From assembly GCF_015550425.1 (NCBI RefSeq), contig NZ_JADNAT010000009.1, positions 85,811 to 149,810 of the forward strand: a DNA stretch of 64,000 bases, given 5' to 3'. Every line of letters starts with the position of its first letter. Positions within the stretch are counted from its first letter, which is position 1. The position numbers were made by a program, and so were the translations under genes. Under the pieces are notes generated by a model that did no database searches, was not told the DNA's origin, and saw nothing but the letters and a program-made list of their open reading frames with translations. Shown piece by piece: positions 42,859 to 52,523 of the stretch. The DNA is from Clostridium sp. 1001275B_160808_H3 (lineage in GTDB: Bacteria > Bacillota > Clostridia > Clostridiales > Clostridiaceae).

Positions 42859-43875
42859 ATGGCTAATAAGTTAACACAAATTTTAGATATAATTACTCCG
42901 GAGATATATAATGCATATATGCAACAATACACAGCTGAAAAATCAGCTTTTGTACAAAGTGGTATTGCGGTTGCGGACCCAAGAGTATCTAAGCAAATTT
43001 CAAACGGAGGTATATTAATAAATATGCCTTTCTGGAATGACTTATCAGGAGATGATGAAGTTCTAGATGATGGTGATACAGAATTAAGTACAGATAAGAT
43101 TACATCAGGTAATGATATATCAATAGTTATGTACAGAGGAAAAGCTTGGAAGGTTAATGAACTTGCTGCAGTTATTAGTGGAGATGATCCATTAAAAGCA
43201 TTATTAAATAGAATTGCAGCCTATTGGGAGAGAAGAGAACAGGCGGTTTTAATTTCAGTATTAAATGGATTATTTAGAGTTCAAACAATTGGAGAAACAC
43301 AAGTTAAAGGCGCATTAGTAGATACTCATTTAAATGATATTTCTAGTGCTTCAGGAGCTGCAGCTAAAATAAATGGTAGTGCCATATTAGATACAAAGCA
43401 ATTATTAGGAGATGCAGCAGACAGGGTTAAAGCACTAGCAATGCACTCAGCTGTATTTACTGCATTACAAAAACAACAATTAATAGAATATGTGCCAGAG
43501 GCAAATAATCCGAATATAAGAATACCTTATTATTTAGGTTATAGAATTGCGGCAGTGGATGATAGTATACCAGTGGAAGGAAGTGGAGCAAATGCTATAT
43601 ATACTACATTCCTATTTGCTAATGGGTCTATAGGAAGAAATGAAGGAAATCCAAAGGACTTAACTACTTATGAAACTGATAGAGAGAGCTTAAAGGGGAA
43701 TGATGTAGTAATAACTAGAAGAGCAATTACTATGCATCCTTATGGAGTTAAATTTACAAGTGATCAGGTATCGGATATTACACCAAGCAATGTTGAATTA
43801 TCAGATGTTAGAAATTGGACAAGAGTTTACGAGCAAAAAAATATCGGACTATTGGCATTAAAACATAAGATTTAA
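42859..43875 (+). CDS. Major capsid protein
   Basis: 338 residues from ATG 42859 (MANKLTQILDIITPEIYNAYM), eight bases after AAGGAAGGA; ATG 42850 overlaps that site. The sequence has features of the HK97-fold coat family of SPP1-like phages: VYRGKAW-type YRGKAWKVNELAAVISGDDPL, AYWERREQAVLISVLNGLF, and a late segment with RRAITMHPYGVKF. It is the most conserved head gene in its position, followed by a terminator. Confidence 0.92.
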   Translation: MANKLTQILDIITPEIYNAYMQQYTAEKSAFVQSGIAVADPRVSKQISNGGILINMPFWNDLSGDDEVLDDGDTELSTDKITSGNDISIVMYRGKAWKVNELAAVISGDDPLKALLNRIAAYWERREQAVLISVLNGLFRVQTIGETQVKGALVDTHLNDISSASGAAAKINGSAILDTKQLLGDAADRVKALAMHSAVFTALQKQQLIEYVPEANNPNIRIPYYLGYRIAAVDDSIPVEGSGANAIYTTFLFANGSIGRNEGNPKDLTTYETDRESLKGNDVVITRRAITMHPYGVKFTSDQVSDITPSNVELSDVRNWTRVYEQKNIGLLALKHKI

Positions 43876-43900
43876 GGTGAATTTTTCACCTTTCTTTTAT
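43874..43900 (+). terminator. Terminator or attenuator after the major capsid gene
   Basis: AAGGTGAA-TTT-TTCACCTT followed by TCTTTTATTT. Such a hairpin directly after the coat gene often reduces expression of connector genes. Confidence 0.75.
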
Positions 43901-43919
43901 TTATGAATGGGGTGATATA

Positions 43920-44204
43920 TTGTTAGATGATTTAAAGGTGTTATTAGGAGAGAATGATAAGGATGAATTATTAAGTTTATTAATAAGAAAAGCTACTAAT
44001 GAAGTATTAGATTATTGTAACCTTGATGAACTTCCATCGAGTTTAAATGATGTAGTTGTTGATATCGCAGTTATAAAATATAATCGTATGGGTTCAGAAG
44101 GAGCTCTAAATGAAAGCTTTGAAGGAATCTCAACTACATATGAAACTGATTTACCAATTAGCATTAGGAGAAAATTAAATCAAAATAGGAGACTGTTTAG
44201 ATGA
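43920..44204 (+). CDS. Head-tail connector protein (gp6/gp15 type)
   Basis: 94 residues starting at TTG with GGGGTG upstream. The pattern LDDLKVLLGENDKDELLSLLIRKATNEVLDYC is typical of the phage DNA-packaging/gp6-like connector family, which forms a ring under the portal. It overlaps the next gene by four bases. Confidence 0.85.
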   Translation: MLDDLKVLLGENDKDELLSLLIRKATNEVLDYCNLDELPSSLNDVVVDIAVIKYNRMGSEGALNESFEGISTTYETDLPISIRRKLNQNRRLFR

Positions 44205-44512
44205 TTAATAGAAATATGAAACCTATAATACTCCAGGAACGAAAAAGAATACCTACAAATTCAGGAGCACCTAGGTATGACTGGATAGATATTAAAGTAA
44301 TTAATGTTGCGATTTATCTTACTAATGATATGAAAAATACACAAAGTGTTAGATATAATGAAAGTACTAACACAGCATTAACATTTTATAAGGAAATTGA
44401 CAAGAATAATAATAGATTTAAAGATGGAGAAACAATTTATAACATAATTAAAGTAAATCATAAAGGTAGATTTACTACTATGCTTCTTAAGGTGATAGAG
44501 ATAGATGGCTGA
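44201..44512 (+). CDS. Head closure (stopper) protein
   Basis: 103 residues, mostly beta: VNVAIYLTNDMKNTQSVRYNES and TALTFYKEIDKNNNRFKDGETIYNIIKV. Size, beta-barrel character and position between connector and gp10-like genes indicate the SPP1 gp16-type head closure protein. It overlaps both neighbours. Confidence 0.7.
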   Translation: MINRNMKPIILQERKRIPTNSGAPRYDWIDIKVINVAIYLTNDMKNTQSVRYNESTNTALTFYKEIDKNNNRFKDGETIYNIIKVNHKGRFTTMLLKVIEIDG

Positions 44513-44918
44513 CAATAAGGAGTTTGAAAAGAGTATAGAAAACGCTACATTAAAGATTATAGAAAATATAGCTAAAAATATGGAAAAGGCTTGTTTTATA
44601 GTTGAAAGAGATGCAAAGAAAAATTGCCCTGTAGATCAAGGTATTTTAAGAGCATCAATACAACATAATGTAAATTTAAATGATAGTGAGATTATTGGAA
44701 ATGTATTTAGTAGTTTAGAATATGCTCCTTATGTTCATCAAGGAACAGGAATTTATGCAATAAATGGAGATGGTAGAAAGACACCATGGAAATACGAAGC
44801 AAAAGCTGGTAAGTATAAAGGGTGGCATATAATTAAAGGGCAAAAGCCTAATCCTTTTTTAGATAAAGCCAAGTTAGATAATAAGAATAATATATTAAAT
44901 ATATTGGCAGGTGGTTAA
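44505..44918 (+). CDS. HK97 gp10-like tail completion protein
   Basis: 137 residues. The pattern VERDAKKNCPVDQGILRASIQHNV followed by APYVHQGTGIYA is characteristic of HK97-gp10/tail completion proteins in the neck of long-tailed phages. It overlaps the preceding gene by eight bases and directly abuts the next. Confidence 0.88.
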   Translation: MADNKEFEKSIENATLKIIENIAKNMEKACFIVERDAKKNCPVDQGILRASIQHNVNLNDSEIIGNVFSSLEYAPYVHQGTGIYAINGDGRKTPWKYEAKAGKYKGWHIIKGQKPNPFLDKAKLDNKNNILNILAGG

Positions 44919-45272
44919 ATGTTAGAGATAGCAATTAAAAATATACTAAAGGAAATAACAAGTTTAGAAGTAACACCTGTATTTGGTGTAGGTAAAGCAC
45001 CATATTTAACTTATACAGTTACTCAAATAGATGGAAGAGTAGTTAAGCAGAGCCAAGTAGAAGTAAAGATAATTGATGATGATTATGATAATGCTTTAGT
45101 AATAAGAGAAAAGATATTAAAAAAATTAGATATGGAAAACAAAGATCCTTCATTAACTAACTCTAATATTGTTTTAAGAAGCGGGTTAGCTGGTGGAGGT
45201 TCTTTGTTTAATGATTCAATTCAAATGTGGGAAGTATCTTGCATTTTTATTATTAACTGGAGGTGTAAGTAA
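44919..45272 (+). CDS. Tail terminator-like protein
   Basis: 117 residues. The alternating helices and strands (LEIAIKNILKEITSLEVTPVFGVGKAPYLTYTV, DNALVIREKILKKLD) match the size and pattern of tail terminator/DUF3168-type proteins, which stop tail tube growth and join head to tail. Assigned mainly by order. Confidence 0.7.
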   Translation: MLEIAIKNILKEITSLEVTPVFGVGKAPYLTYTVTQIDGRVVKQSQVEVKIIDDDYDNALVIREKILKKLDMENKDPSLTNSNIVLRSGLAGGGSLFNDSIQMWEVSCIFIINWRCK

Positions 45273-45838
45273 TGAGTATAGAAAACAATGAAATAGTATT
45301 AGGAGCTGGAGAGTTATTTATGTATGAATTTACTGGCTCAGAAATACCTGAACATTCCGTTGTAGAAACAGTAGCTCATAATGTGGGACATTGTAGTGGC
45401 GGTTTTAGCATAGACTATAAACCAGAAAAGTATGACGTCAAAAATCAGTATGGTAAAACAGTAAAAAGTTTTATAACCAAGGAAGAAATAACTGCTAAAA
45501 CAGGGATATTAACATGGTCATTAGAAAAGTTATCTTTACTATCTACTGCTAAATTTGTTGTAGATAAATCTAAGAAAATTAGAACACTAAAATTTGGTGG
45601 TGGTGGAGCACTTAAAACTGTTCTTGTAAGGTTTGTTCATACAAAAGAAAATGGAAAGAAAATAAGATTTACTATGATAGGCCAAGGTGGTAATGGATTT
45701 GCATTAGAGTTTGGAGAAAAGGAACTTACGGTTGATTCAGAAATTACAGCAATAGAATATATTAAAAATTTCTTAGCTGAATTTGAAGAAGAGTTAACTG
45801 ATGAAGAGGCAGCAGCATTACCAAGTGTTTCAGAATAG
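45272..45838 (+). CDS. Major tail (tube) protein
   Basis: 188 residues. Glycine-rich beta sequence (LGAGELFMYEFTG, CSGGFSIDYKPEKYDVKNQYG, LKFGGGGALKTVLVRFVH) is typical of siphovirus tube proteins. The C-terminus is acidic (EFEEELTDEEAAALPS). The start overlaps the terminator gene, with GGAGGTG as binding site. A hairpin follows, then the tail chaperone genes. Confidence 0.87.
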   Translation: MSIENNEIVLGAGELFMYEFTGSEIPEHSVVETVAHNVGHCSGGFSIDYKPEKYDVKNQYGKTVKSFITKEEITAKTGILTWSLEKLSLLSTAKFVVDKSKKIRTLKFGGGGALKTVLVRFVHTKENGKKIRFTMIGQGGNGFALEFGEKELTVDSEITAIEYIKNFLAEFEEELTDEEAAALPSVSE

Positions 45839-45864
45839 AGAGTACTTAAGGTGCTCTCTTTTTA
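45838..45864 (+). terminator. Terminator after the major tail gene
   Basis: GAGAGTAC-TTAAG-GTGCTCTC and T5, probably attenuating the chaperone and tape measure genes. Confidence 0.8.
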
Positions 45865-45890
45865 TTTATAAATATTAGGAGGGAAAGCAA

Positions 45891-46190
45891 TTGTTAGATT
45901 TAGATAAATATTTAAAGCAAAGTGTAGAAGTAAAATTAAATGGTGAAGTTATAGAAATACTACAGCCAACCGCAAAAATGACTAAAGAAATAGGGATACT
46001 TGAGAAGAGTATGACAGAGGAAAATTATTTAGAAATAAAATGTAAAATAACCCATCTTGTATTAAATAATAATAACTCGGATAAAGAATTTACATCATCG
46101 GATGTAGATAATATACCATACAAAATACAAGATTTAATAATAAAAGAAGTAACAAGTATGGTATATGAGGCACAGAATGACCCAAACTAG
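45891..46190 (+). CDS. Tail assembly chaperone, short form (gpG-like)
   Basis: 99 residues from TTG with AGGAGGG upstream. It is mostly helical (LDLDKYLKQSVEVKLNGEVIEIL, IKCKITHLVLN). It lies between the tube and tape measure genes, the constant place of the tail chaperone. The last two sense codons are CCA AAC, preceded by C, making the slippery heptamer CCCAAAC directly before the TAG. Ribosomes that slip make a 205-residue fusion. Confidence 0.88.
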   Translation: MLDLDKYLKQSVEVKLNGEVIEILQPTAKMTKEIGILEKSMTEENYLEIKCKITHLVLNNNNSDKEFTSSDVDNIPYKIQDLIIKEVTSMVYEAQNDPN

Positions 46191-46211
46191 AACTCCCCAT
46201 ACCAAGGGGAG
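46181..46211 (+). promoter_or_regulatory. Programmed -1 ribosomal frameshift site
   Basis: The heptamer C CCA AAC (46181-46187) is in the correct phase. Five bases later a perfect hairpin CTCCCC-ATACCAA-GGGGAG spans 46193-46211. After a -1 shift, reading continues without a stop to 46507. Confidence 0.92.
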
Positions 46212-46507
46212 ATATAGGGAAAGCTATATTAAGTAAATACGTGAAGTTAGAAGAATGGGAAGAAAATTATATTTTATGTACTAGTGAATTAAGAAGAATA
46301 TCTAAATATACAGGAATGAATTTTAATGAGGTTTTAGATCTTCCATATTCTTTGTATTTACTATATAGAAAAGAAAGTTGGGTAGATAGTTGGAATAGAA
46401 CAGAAGAGGGAGGAGAGTTTTTAAAAAGCTTATGGAGATTACGGCAAACTAAAGCTGATATTAATAAGATTAGAGAGTTTCAACATGGGAAGGGGGGAAT
46501 TAGATGA
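46187..46507 (+). CDS. Tail assembly chaperone, frameshift extension (gpT-like)
   Basis: 106 residues read only after the -1 shift at 46181-46187, joined to the 99-residue protein. The shifted frame runs LELPIPRGDIGKAILSKYV, then KLEEWEENYILCTSELRRIS. A GTG at 46241 in this frame has no good binding site, so independent translation is unlikely. In lambda the G and GT proteins load the tape measure during tail assembly, and their ratio depends on the shift. The stop overlaps the tape measure ATG (ATGA). Confidence 0.88.
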   Translation, partial: LELPIPRGDIGKAILSKYVKLEEWEENYILCTSELRRISKYTGMNFNEVLDLPYSLYLLYRKESWVDSWNRTEEGGEFLKSLWRLRQTKADINKIREFQHGKGGIR

Positions 46508-49275
46508 GTTTAACAAGTGGAATTAAAATGGCCCCACTTTTAGTTGATATTAAAGCAGATATTAAAGGTTTTAAAGACGATATGTCTAAAGCAAGTGTAA
46601 TTGGTGTAACTGAGGCTAAGAAGATAAGTAAAGAATTGTCTAATGTTACGAAAACAGGAGAGAATCTTTCTAGATTCGGAACTAGCTTAACTAAGTTTGT
46701 ATCTGTACCTTTAGCTGGAATTAGTGTAGGTATAACTAAATTAGCTGTAGATTTTGAAAGTTATTTTGCTAAAGTTTCAACTCTATTAGATTCAAATATT
46801 GTTGATTTTAATAAATATAAAAAGGATTTATTAAAAGCTAGCAATGATAGTAAAGTTGCAGTAGATGAATTTAGTGAAGCTGTTTATGGTTCAATCTCAG
46901 CAGGTGTTGATCAAACTAAAGCAATAGGATTTACTACGGAAGCTATGAAACTTGCTAAAGGTGGATTTACTTCTGGTGCTAAAGCCGTTGATGTTATGAC
47001 AACTGCTATTAATGGTTATAAACTATCTACAGAAGATGCAACAAGGATAAGTGATTTATTAATTACCACACAAAACTTAGGAAAAACAACAGTAGATGAA
47101 TTAGCATCAAGTATGGGTGCGGTTATTCCAATAGCTAGTGCAGCAAACTTTTCTATAGATGAATTAAGTGCAGCATATGCACAAATGACTAAGAATGGTA
47201 TAGCAACCTCAGAAACAGGAACTTATGTTAAATCTATGCTAAGTGAGTTGACTAAAGCAGGAAGCATAACAGATAAGACATTAAGAGAATTAACAGGTAA
47301 AGGTTTTGCACAGTTAAAAGCTGATGGAATGGCAACTACTGATATATTTGTAATGCTTAACGAATATGCTGAAAAAAATAATATAACTTTAAAAGATATG
47401 TTTGGTAGCGTTGAAGCTGGTTCAGCTGCTATGGTTTTAGCTAGTGATAATGGTGCTGAATATAACGAAATGCTTAAGGCAATGAAAACAAGTGCAGGAG
47501 CAACTCAAGAAGCATTTAATAAAATAGATGCAACACCAGCAGAGCAGATGAAAGGTGCTATTAACAAAATGAAAAATGCCGGAATTCAATTAGGGGTATC
47601 TTTGGTACCAGTTTTTAATAAGATTGCAGATACAATAAGTGGAGTTGCCGATTGGTTTGGGAACTTAACAGATGAGCAACAGGAAAACATATTGAAGTGG
47701 GGAGCATTAGCAATAGCAGTTGGCCCAGTACTTAAATTAGTAGGTGGTGGAATACAAACTTTTGCAAGTTTTAAAAGTATTATTGGTGGAACATCTAAAG
47801 CTTTAGAGGCTATGGGAAAAAGTACAGGTTTAGTAAGTAAGGTAGTTACAGGATTAGGTACAGCGAGTAGTATAGCAGGAGGAACAGCAGGTGTTGGAGG
47901 ATTATTAACAAGTTTAGGCGGAATAGCAGTAGCATCTGCTCCTTTTGTTGCAGGAGCAGCAGTAGTTGGAACAGCAGCTTATGGAATACATAAAGCCATG
48001 TCGCAAGAAGTAATTCCTACTGTAGATTTATTTGCAGATAAAGTGGAATATACATCAACTATTGTTGGTAATGAATATGGAGCTATGGCTAATCAAGTTA
48101 AAGCTAATACTATAAAGATAAGTGAATCTACTAAAAATGCAGTGCAGGCATATATGGATATGGATAATGATGTTACTAAATCATTGTATGAACAAAAAAT
48201 CAAACAAGAAAATATAACTGAGGATATGGCTAATACTATGATTGGTAAATTTAATAATATGGCTCAAAAAATCAAAGATTCTCAACAAGTTAAATATCAG
48301 GAAATGACTACAGATCTTAATAACTTTTTTAATAGTAATTCTAGTTTAACAGAAGTTAGGGAAGCAGAAATATTACAAAAAGTAACTGAAAAGCATCAAG
48401 CTCAACAAGCAATTGTTGATGAAACAATGAATAAAATAACTGAAATTTATTCTAATGCTAAAAATGAAAATAGAGACTTAAAGCAATCAGAATTAGATGA
48501 GGTTAGTAGGCTTCAAGAGCAGATGAGAAGTAATGCTATAAATTCTTTAAGTGCTACAGAAGAGGAAGCAGCAGTTATACGACAAAGAATGAAAGATTAT
48601 CAAGGTAGGTTAAGTGCTGAAATGGCTTCTGAGATGATTATTAAAGCTAATGAAGCAAGAGATGGAGAAGTTAAGGCAGCAGAAGATAAGTATGATGAAG
48701 TTATAAGGCAAGCTACAAGGCTTAGAGAAGCTGGATATATTACTGATGAAGAATATAATGATATGGTTAAATCAGCAGAAGATACTAGAGATGAACAAAT
48801 AAAGAAAGCTAGAGAGGCTTGTGAAGGAATTAAAGATGAAATATCGAAAGCTACACCAGGTATATCTAAGGAAGTTGAATTACAAACTGGAGAAATAAAG
48901 ACTTGGTATAGCAGAGCATGGGATTCAATAGGAGGATTCTTTAATTGGCTGTTTGGTAATAATTCTAGAGCGATTGATGAAGCTGGAAGTGTTCAAAGTA
49001 GTTATAGCAGAATTGGTGGTAATATAATGGGAAGTCACTATAATGGCTTATCTTATGTTCCTGTTGATGGATATATAGCTAGACTTCATAAAGGAGAAAG
49101 AGTTCTTACAGCTGAGGAAAATAAAAAGTATACAAGAGATGAAAAAAATATTAGCACATCAAGAGAAAGGCCTATAATCGTAGAAGCTAAGTTCATTGTA
49201 GATAGTAAAGAATTTACACAAGCAGTTGTAGCACCTAACCAAGATGTCCTAAATGAATATTATGAAGGGAGGTAA
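46504..49275 (+). CDS. Tail tape measure protein
   Basis: 923 residues. The N-terminal TP901-type core (about 60-360) has YFAKVSTLLDSN, AVYGSISAGVDQTKAIGFTTEAMKLAKGG and TTVDELASSMGAVIPIA. A Gly/Ala-rich hydrophobic stretch follows (about 440-500), then a long charged helix region (about 560-790) and a C-terminus with GLSYVPVDGYIARLHKGERVLTAEEN, shared by many tape measure proteins. It sets tail length and helps DNA entry. Overlaps the chaperone by four bases. Confidence 0.95.
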   Translation: MSLTSGIKMAPLLVDIKADIKGFKDDMSKASVIGVTEAKKISKELSNVTKTGENLSRFGTSLTKFVSVPLAGISVGITKLAVDFESYFAKVSTLLDSNIVDFNKYKKDLLKASNDSKVAVDEFSEAVYGSISAGVDQTKAIGFTTEAMKLAKGGFTSGAKAVDVMTTAINGYKLSTEDATRISDLLITTQNLGKTTVDELASSMGAVIPIASAANFSIDELSAAYAQMTKNGIATSETGTYVKSMLSELTKAGSITDKTLRELTGKGFAQLKADGMATTDIFVMLNEYAEKNNITLKDMFGSVEAGSAAMVLASDNGAEYNEMLKAMKTSAGATQEAFNKIDATPAEQMKGAINKMKNAGIQLGVSLVPVFNKIADTISGVADWFGNLTDEQQENILKWGALAIAVGPVLKLVGGGIQTFASFKSIIGGTSKALEAMGKSTGLVSKVVTGLGTASSIAGGTAGVGGLLTSLGGIAVASAPFVAGAAVVGTAAYGIHKAMSQEVIPTVDLFADKVEYTSTIVGNEYGAMANQVKANTIKISESTKNAVQAYMDMDNDVTKSLYEQKIKQENITEDMANTMIGKFNNMAQKIKDSQQVKYQEMTTDLNNFFNSNSSLTEVREAEILQKVTEKHQAQQAIVDETMNKITEIYSNAKNENRDLKQSELDEVSRLQEQMRSNAINSLSATEEEAAVIRQRMKDYQGRLSAEMASEMIIKANEARDGEVKAAEDKYDEVIRQATRLREAGYITDEEYNDMVKSAEDTRDEQIKKAREACEGIKDEISKATPGISKEVELQTGEIKTWYSRAWDSIGGFFNWLFGNNSRAIDEAGSVQSSYSRIGGNIMGSHYNGLSYVPVDGYIARLHKGERVLTAEENKKYTRDEKNISTSRERPIIVEAKFIVDSKEFTQAVVAPNQDVLNEYYEGR

Positions 49276-49279
49276 GTAA

Positions 49280-49987
49280 GTGTTAAAAGAAGGAGAGATA
49301 TATTTTAATGGGAATAAAAGTTTAGATTTAAACTTATATTTAGAGACATCACCATATATTCCCACAACAAATGCAGAATATGAAGAAGTGTTAGTTGAAG
49401 GCAGAAGTGGAAAATTAATAGTTAACAAAGGAACTTATCCGGATAAAAAAATAACTTTTACATTTACTATTTTATCCTCACAAATAGATATGGATTTAGA
49501 AAGAATATATGAATGGCTTACTGAAATAGAAGATAATAGACTTATCTTTGATAGAGAAGATAGGTGTTATAAAGTTAAAAATGTTATTTTCGGCTATATG
49601 AATAAGAAATTTGAAAATATAGCAGCAGTGGATATAACCTTCTTATGCGAACCTTTTTCACAAGATTTAAATAAAACAATACATGAAATAACTTCTAGTG
49701 GATATAAAATTTATTATAATGGAAATGCTCCAGGAGATACTTTAATAAAAATCTACGGAGCTGGTAATATACAGCTAACTATAAATGGGGAAACAATGCA
49801 AATTAATAACATTATTGATTATGTAGAAATTGATTCTGATTTACTTCAAGTAAGAAATGAAGATGGAACCTCCAAAGATGATACTTTGGGGGATTTTATT
49901 TTACTTGAAAAAGGCGAAAATATAATTTCTTATACAGGATCAGTAACAAAGATAGTATTAGAATATACTACAAAATATAAGTGTTAG
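49280..49987 (+). CDS. Distal tail protein (Dit)
   Basis: 235 residues from GTG with GGGAGG upstream. Segments YLETSPYIPTTNAEYEEVLVEGRSG and ITFTFTILSS, followed by TFLCEPFSQ and GNAPGDTLIKIYGAG, show the Dit N-domain and the C-terminal galectin-like half. Dit forms the hub between the tube and the baseplate or fibre proteins. It follows the tape measure gene, as usual. Confidence 0.9.
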   Translation: MLKEGEIYFNGNKSLDLNLYLETSPYIPTTNAEYEEVLVEGRSGKLIVNKGTYPDKKITFTFTILSSQIDMDLERIYEWLTEIEDNRLIFDREDRCYKVKNVIFGYMNKKFENIAAVDITFLCEPFSQDLNKTIHEITSSGYKIYYNGNAPGDTLIKIYGAGNIQLTINGETMQINNIIDYVEIDSDLLQVRNEDGTSKDDTLGDFILLEKGENIISYTGSVTKIVLEYTTKYKC

Positions 49988-49999
49988 GGGGAGAAAAAT

Positions 50000-52129
50000 G
50001 TGAAAAAACAAATAAAAGTAGCTTATTTTCCTCCTGGTACTCCTAAAAATATAGTCTTAAGCAGGAATGGTAAAAGTTTAGATAAATATTGTATTAGAGC
50101 TACTACTGAGGAAGATTTAAGCACAGGAAGTTATATTTTAGATGAAACTTTTTTGATAGAAGATAACATCCAAGAAGAGTTACAAGAAGAAGGTATTATA
50201 AAAGCTCTATTAGATTATGGATATGAGATTTTCAGAATATCTAAAGTTAAAGTAGGAACTAGATATATAGATGTAGTTGCAAGACAAATTACTATAGCTG
50301 ATAGCTTAACTTTATGGTTAGAAGATGTAAGACCTACAAACTTAAATGGTCAAGCAGCTGTAAGTTGGATGTTGGATAATGCAGAAGGTGAAAAGGAAAT
50401 ACAAATAGTTTCTGATATAGATATAGTTGCTACTGCTTATTATAAAAGAATGAACTTATATAAAGCCTTACAGGATAATGATAACTCTTTCTTAAATCGT
50501 TGGGGTGGAGAAGTCCAAAGGCGAGGATATACAATTTATATCAATAAACGTGTTGGTATAGATAGAGGCTTTGTTATTAGAGAAGGTAAAAATCTTACTG
50601 GATTTGAATGTAGTTCTAATATAGATAAATTAGTTACTAGAGCAAGAGGACAAGGGTTTGATGGTATTCTAGGTAATTATATAGATAGTCCATTAATAAA
50701 TAAATATAACGCAATTTATACTGATGTTATTAAGTATGATGACGTTAAAGTAAAAGGCGAAAATAATGAAGAAGGGTATGATACTTTAGAGCAGGCACAA
50801 GCCGAACTGGATAGAAGAATAAAGGAAGAATACAATCAAAATGGTATAGATAAAATTAAAGCTAGTTATACTATTAATTTTGTTCAGCTTGAGAAGACTG
50901 AAGAATATAAAAATTATACACTTGCTGAGAGGGTTTATTTAGGAGACACTATAAGAGTTTATATTCCAAAGATTAGTACAGATATAAAGGTTAGAGCAAT
51001 GATAAAAAAATATGATGTATTGGCTAAAAAGACTAAAGAAATTAAATTAAGCAATTATATAGAAGTTAAGCCTTTAAGTATAAAACAAATAGTAGATAGA
51101 TTAGAAAAGATAGATAGTACAGAAAATATTCTACAAATGGCTAAAGATAATGCAACAGCATTAATAAAGGGCGGACTTAAAAATTCTTATGTAATAGTAA
51201 AAGAAAATGAAATAATAATCGGTGATACTAAAGACATAAATACAATGACCAAAGTGTGGTGTTGGAATAATGGAGGATTAGGATTTAGTAGTACAGGATA
51301 TTATGGAACTTTTGGAACTGCTATTACTCAAGATGGACAAATAGTTGCAGATTTTATAACAACAGGTATTTTAAATGCTAATTTAATTAGAGCAGGAATT
51401 TTAAAAAGTTCCAATAATAGAACATGGATTAACATGGACAACGGTACTTTCAATTTTGCAAATAAAATAAAATTTGATGGAAATAATTTTGAGATAGACT
51501 TAAGTGGAAAAGATTTGGCTACTAATTCATCTGTAGATAATAAACTAAGTACAAAGGTAAGTAATAATGAATTTAGTACTAAAATAGAGCAAAATGCTTA
51601 TGCTGTAAAAATAGCGTGGAATAGAATATCAAATTATATTCAGTTTGAAAATGGTGGACTTTCTATTTATAACGGCGCTTTAAATACATCAGAAAAGAGA
51701 GCTGTTTTTGATGAAAGAGGAAATCATTTTTGGAGAGATGGCTATTATCTGGGGAAGATAGGAACAAATCAGTATATCAATGATTCATCAATAAAAGGAA
51801 TTGTTTTTGATTTAGAGGCTAAAGGTGGCTATATGACTTGGTCAGTTAAAAAACAATCTACTGATTCATCATATAGCATGATGTGGTCATATGCAAATAA
51901 GACGATTGGTAATTATAGTGCTGGGAAGCTTCATGCAGGTTGTGATATAGATATGCACAATTATTATATAAGAAATGTGAATTTTGAAGGTGGAGGAATA
52001 AATGGAACAATGAATTTTGTTCAAGTTGTTGGTATGAACACTAATGGAACAGCATCTAGGTGGTTTAATAATAGTAGGTTAGTATTCCAAAATGGTATAT
52101 TGATTGATGCGACATGGGGGAATGTATAA
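50000..52129 (+). CDS. Tail-associated lysin/hub protein (prophage endopeptidase tail, Tal-like)
   Basis: 709 residues from GTG with GGGGGAG upstream. The first 370 residues form the gp27-like hub (DVVARQITIADSLTLWLEDVRP, LNRWGGEVQRRGYTIYINKRVG, VYLGDTIRVYIP). The rest is beta-rich with SNYIEVKPLSIKQIVDRLEK and fibre-like stretches (FGTAITQDGQIVADFITTGILNANLIRAG). No obvious lytic domain is visible, so it may act only structurally. Confidence 0.88.
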   Translation: MKKQIKVAYFPPGTPKNIVLSRNGKSLDKYCIRATTEEDLSTGSYILDETFLIEDNIQEELQEEGIIKALLDYGYEIFRISKVKVGTRYIDVVARQITIADSLTLWLEDVRPTNLNGQAAVSWMLDNAEGEKEIQIVSDIDIVATAYYKRMNLYKALQDNDNSFLNRWGGEVQRRGYTIYINKRVGIDRGFVIREGKNLTGFECSSNIDKLVTRARGQGFDGILGNYIDSPLINKYNAIYTDVIKYDDVKVKGENNEEGYDTLEQAQAELDRRIKEEYNQNGIDKIKASYTINFVQLEKTEEYKNYTLAERVYLGDTIRVYIPKISTDIKVRAMIKKYDVLAKKTKEIKLSNYIEVKPLSIKQIVDRLEKIDSTENILQMAKDNATALIKGGLKNSYVIVKENEIIIGDTKDINTMTKVWCWNNGGLGFSSTGYYGTFGTAITQDGQIVADFITTGILNANLIRAGILKSSNNRTWINMDNGTFNFANKIKFDGNNFEIDLSGKDLATNSSVDNKLSTKVSNNEFSTKIEQNAYAVKIAWNRISNYIQFENGGLSIYNGALNTSEKRAVFDERGNHFWRDGYYLGKIGTNQYINDSSIKGIVFDLEAKGGYMTWSVKKQSTDSSYSMMWSYANKTIGNYSAGKLHAGCDIDMHNYYIRNVNFEGGGINGTMNFVQVVGMNTNGTASRWFNNSRLVFQNGILIDATWGNV

Positions 52130-52275
52130 TGGATGAGAAATATATTATAACTGAAGGAGAAAATATAATAAAAAAACCTAATATACCTAATCCAAGTGAT
52201 TATTATGATATTAATGAAACTCCAGAAGAGAGAGCAGAGCGAATTTATTTATACAGTGATAGTGAGGTGAAGTAG
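52129..52275 (+). CDS. Small tail-region protein, 48 residues
   Basis: The ATG overlaps the last base of the hub gene stop codon (TAATG). The protein is acidic (MDEKYIITEGENIIKKPNIP...). It ends one base before the next gene. Short genes like this stand between hub and fibre genes in many Clostridium phages; no function is known. Confidence 0.65.
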   Translation: MDEKYIITEGENIIKKPNIPNPSDYYDINETPEERAERIYLYSDSEVK

Positions 52276-52276
52276 A

Positions 52277-52501
52277 ATGGAGGAAATGCCTTTAAATATT
52301 AAAATAGAAAATGTAAGAGGGAGAATAAATACAGCACTAAGCGAAGCTATTATGGAATACGGATTACCAGCATTTCTTGTAAGTGGAATATTAGCAGATA
52401 TAATGCTAGATATAAAAAGACAAGAAAAAATAGAGCTAACTAATTCATATAATAACATATCAAAATTAACAGGAAATGAGGGTAAAGTTAATAGTGATTA
52501 A
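52277..52501 (+). CDS. Small tail-region protein, 74 residues
   Basis: ATG with GAGGTGAAG upstream. It is helical with a hydrophobic middle (EAIMEYGLPAFLVSGILADIMLDIKRQEK). No family recognised; it might assist fibre assembly. Confidence 0.65.
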   Translation: MEEMPLNIKIENVRGRINTALSEAIMEYGLPAFLVSGILADIMLDIKRQEKIELTNSYNNISKLTGNEGKVNSD

Positions 52502-52523
52502 TTATAAAGAGGAGGGATAATGT

